NCBI GenBank assembly: GCA_913051905.1
Contig: CAJXBY010000126.1
Coordinates: 1-7,670, forward strand
Direction: 5' to 3'
Source of the DNA: an uncultured Gammaproteobacteria bacterium
GTDB lineage: Bacteria > Pseudomonadota > Gammaproteobacteria > Arenicellales > UBA868
DNA: 7,670 nucleotides
Shown: piece after piece, positions 6,853-7,670 of the stretch
Numbering within the stretch: position 1 is the first letter of the stretch
Layout: each line of letters opens with the position of its first letter
Notes under the pieces: generated by a model
Told to the model about the DNA's origin: nothing
The model's database searches: none
Seen by the model: the letters and a program-made list of their open reading frames with translations, nothing else
Made by a program: the position numbers and the translations under genes

Positions 6853-7670
6853 GTGACATCGACCGACGACCTCGCCTACCAGAACCTTGATCCCAACACC
6901 GTTCTTGCGGCGGTCGAAAGTCAGGGACACGCCTGCGACGGCCACCTTCTGGTACTCAACAGTTACGAGAACCGGGTCTACCAGGTAGGAATAGACAACA
7001 GTCGTCCCTTGATCGCGAAGTTCTACCGACCTGGTCGGTGGGACGACGCGACCATCCTGGAAGAACACGCCTTCGCTCTGGAACTCGCGGAAGGCGAGGT
7101 GCCGCTGATCGCTCCAATAAAAGACAGACTGGAACGAACACTGTTCCGGCACGCAGGACATCGGTTTGCGCTCTTTCCAAGCCGCGGCGGACGGCCACCC
7201 AACCTTGAAGACCCGGAGCACCAGAGGCAACTCGGCCGTTTTCTAGGGCGTCTGCACGCGATCGGATTGACTCGCCGCTACGCGTACCGCCCCGTTCTCG
7301 ATGTAGACACGTTCGGCGAGGCGTCTGTCAGGTACCTGCTAGACAACGAGTTCATACCAGCTGACCTCGAGCCTGCCTACCGCTCCCTCACCATAGACCT
7401 TCTGCAGCAGGTCCGCTGGTGCTATGAGCGCGCAGGGACGGTTGATCTGATCCGTCTACACGGTGATTGCCACACCGGCAACATCCTGTGGACCGACGAT
7501 GGACCCCATCTGGTCGATCTGGATGATTCGCGTAGGGGGCCGGCCGTACAGGACCTGTGGATGTTCCTGTCCGGCGATCGACAGGATCAGGAAACTTCCC
7601 TAAATACTCTTCTGGAGGGCTACTGCCAGTTCAGTCATTTCAACGTGACGGAACTACATCTGATCGAAGC
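6853..7670 (+). CDS. srkA: Stress response serine/threonine protein kinase SrkA (YihE/RdoA), C-terminus cut by window edge
   Basis: Cytoplasmic eukaryotic-like kinase of the APH/choline-kinase fold, known in E. coli (YihE/RdoA) to counter stress-induced death and linked to the Cpx envelope response. My reading from GTG at 6853 gives 272 complete codons, still open at the right edge; the E. coli protein is about 328 residues, so roughly 50-60 are missing. Conserved blocks are LNSYENRVYQV (35-45), KFYRPGRW with the nucleotide-binding Lys56, ILEEHAFAL (68-76), the catalytic loop HGDCHTGN (203-210, Asp205 and Asn210), the metal-binding VDLDD (221-225, Asp222) and GPAVQDLWM (229-237). No in-frame ATG lies nearby, and GTG at 6853 aligns with the E. 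coli N-terminus to the residue (NLDPNTVLAAV against TLHPDTIMDAL), so GTG is the likely start. The ribosome site is weak (GGGA about 8 bases upstream). It follows the MFS gene by 37 bases. Confidence 0.95.
   Translation, partial: MTSTDDLAYQNLDPNTVLAAVESQGHACDGHLLVLNSYENRVYQVGIDNSRPLIAKFYRPGRWDDATILEEHAFALELAEGEVPLIAPIKDRLERTLFRHAGHRFALFPSRGGRPPNLEDPEHQRQLGRFLGRLHAIGLTRRYAYRPVLDVDTFGEASVRYLLDNEFIPADLEPAYRSLTIDLLQQVRWCYERAGTVDLIRLHGDCHTGNILWTDDGPHLVDLDDSRRGPAVQDLWMFLSGDRQDQETSLNTLLEGYCQFSHFNVTELHLIE

Noticed and set aside
6715..7230. Minus-strand frame of 171 codons across the MFS-srkA junction
   Set aside because: It is antisense to the MFS C-terminus and the well-conserved srkA N-terminal half, with no domain I recognise and no clear start signals.

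Overview
The window looks like chromosomal DNA of a gammaproteobacterium with fairly high GC content. The reasons are a full-length TypA/BipA of 607 residues (the length I recall for the E. coli protein), a partial SrkA/YihE-type kinase very close to the enterobacterial protein, and a MacA/MacB-style efflux operon. The species cannot be named from the sequence alone. I see no RNA genes, insertion sequences, CRISPR arrays or phage genes.

Left part (1-3375, all minus strand): a three-gene efflux operon read right to left. It encodes a membrane-fusion (adaptor) protein, an ATPase of the MacB/LolD family, and a MacB-type permease that runs off the left edge. The gaps are tight: 15 bases between adaptor and ATPase, and a 4-base ATGA overlap between ATPase and permease. 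This is the split form of the MacAB pump, with ATPase and permease as separate proteins. No outer-membrane channel gene is visible. The adaptor carries an extra segment of about 100 residues, a Ser/Gly linker followed by a helical domain with two LSxEQ-type motifs resembling the Spy/CpxP (LTXXQ) family. This is the most unusual item in the window.

Middle (3376-5373): a 174-base leader or intergenic region with two small inverted repeats and a tentative promoter, then typA/bipA on the minus strand, a ribosome-associated GTPase used in stress and cold adaptation.

Right part (5374-7670): a 194-base divergent promoter region separates typA (minus) from a 12-helix MFS transporter (plus). The region holds a good sigma70-type promoter for typA, a plausible one for the transporter, and a cluster of GGGWCC-type sites around both. 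Thirty-seven bases after the transporter is srkA, a stress-response protein kinase that starts at GTG and is cut by the right edge. The transporter and kinase are probably co-transcribed. The theme is envelope and stress physiology, but a functional link between the three transcription units is only inference.
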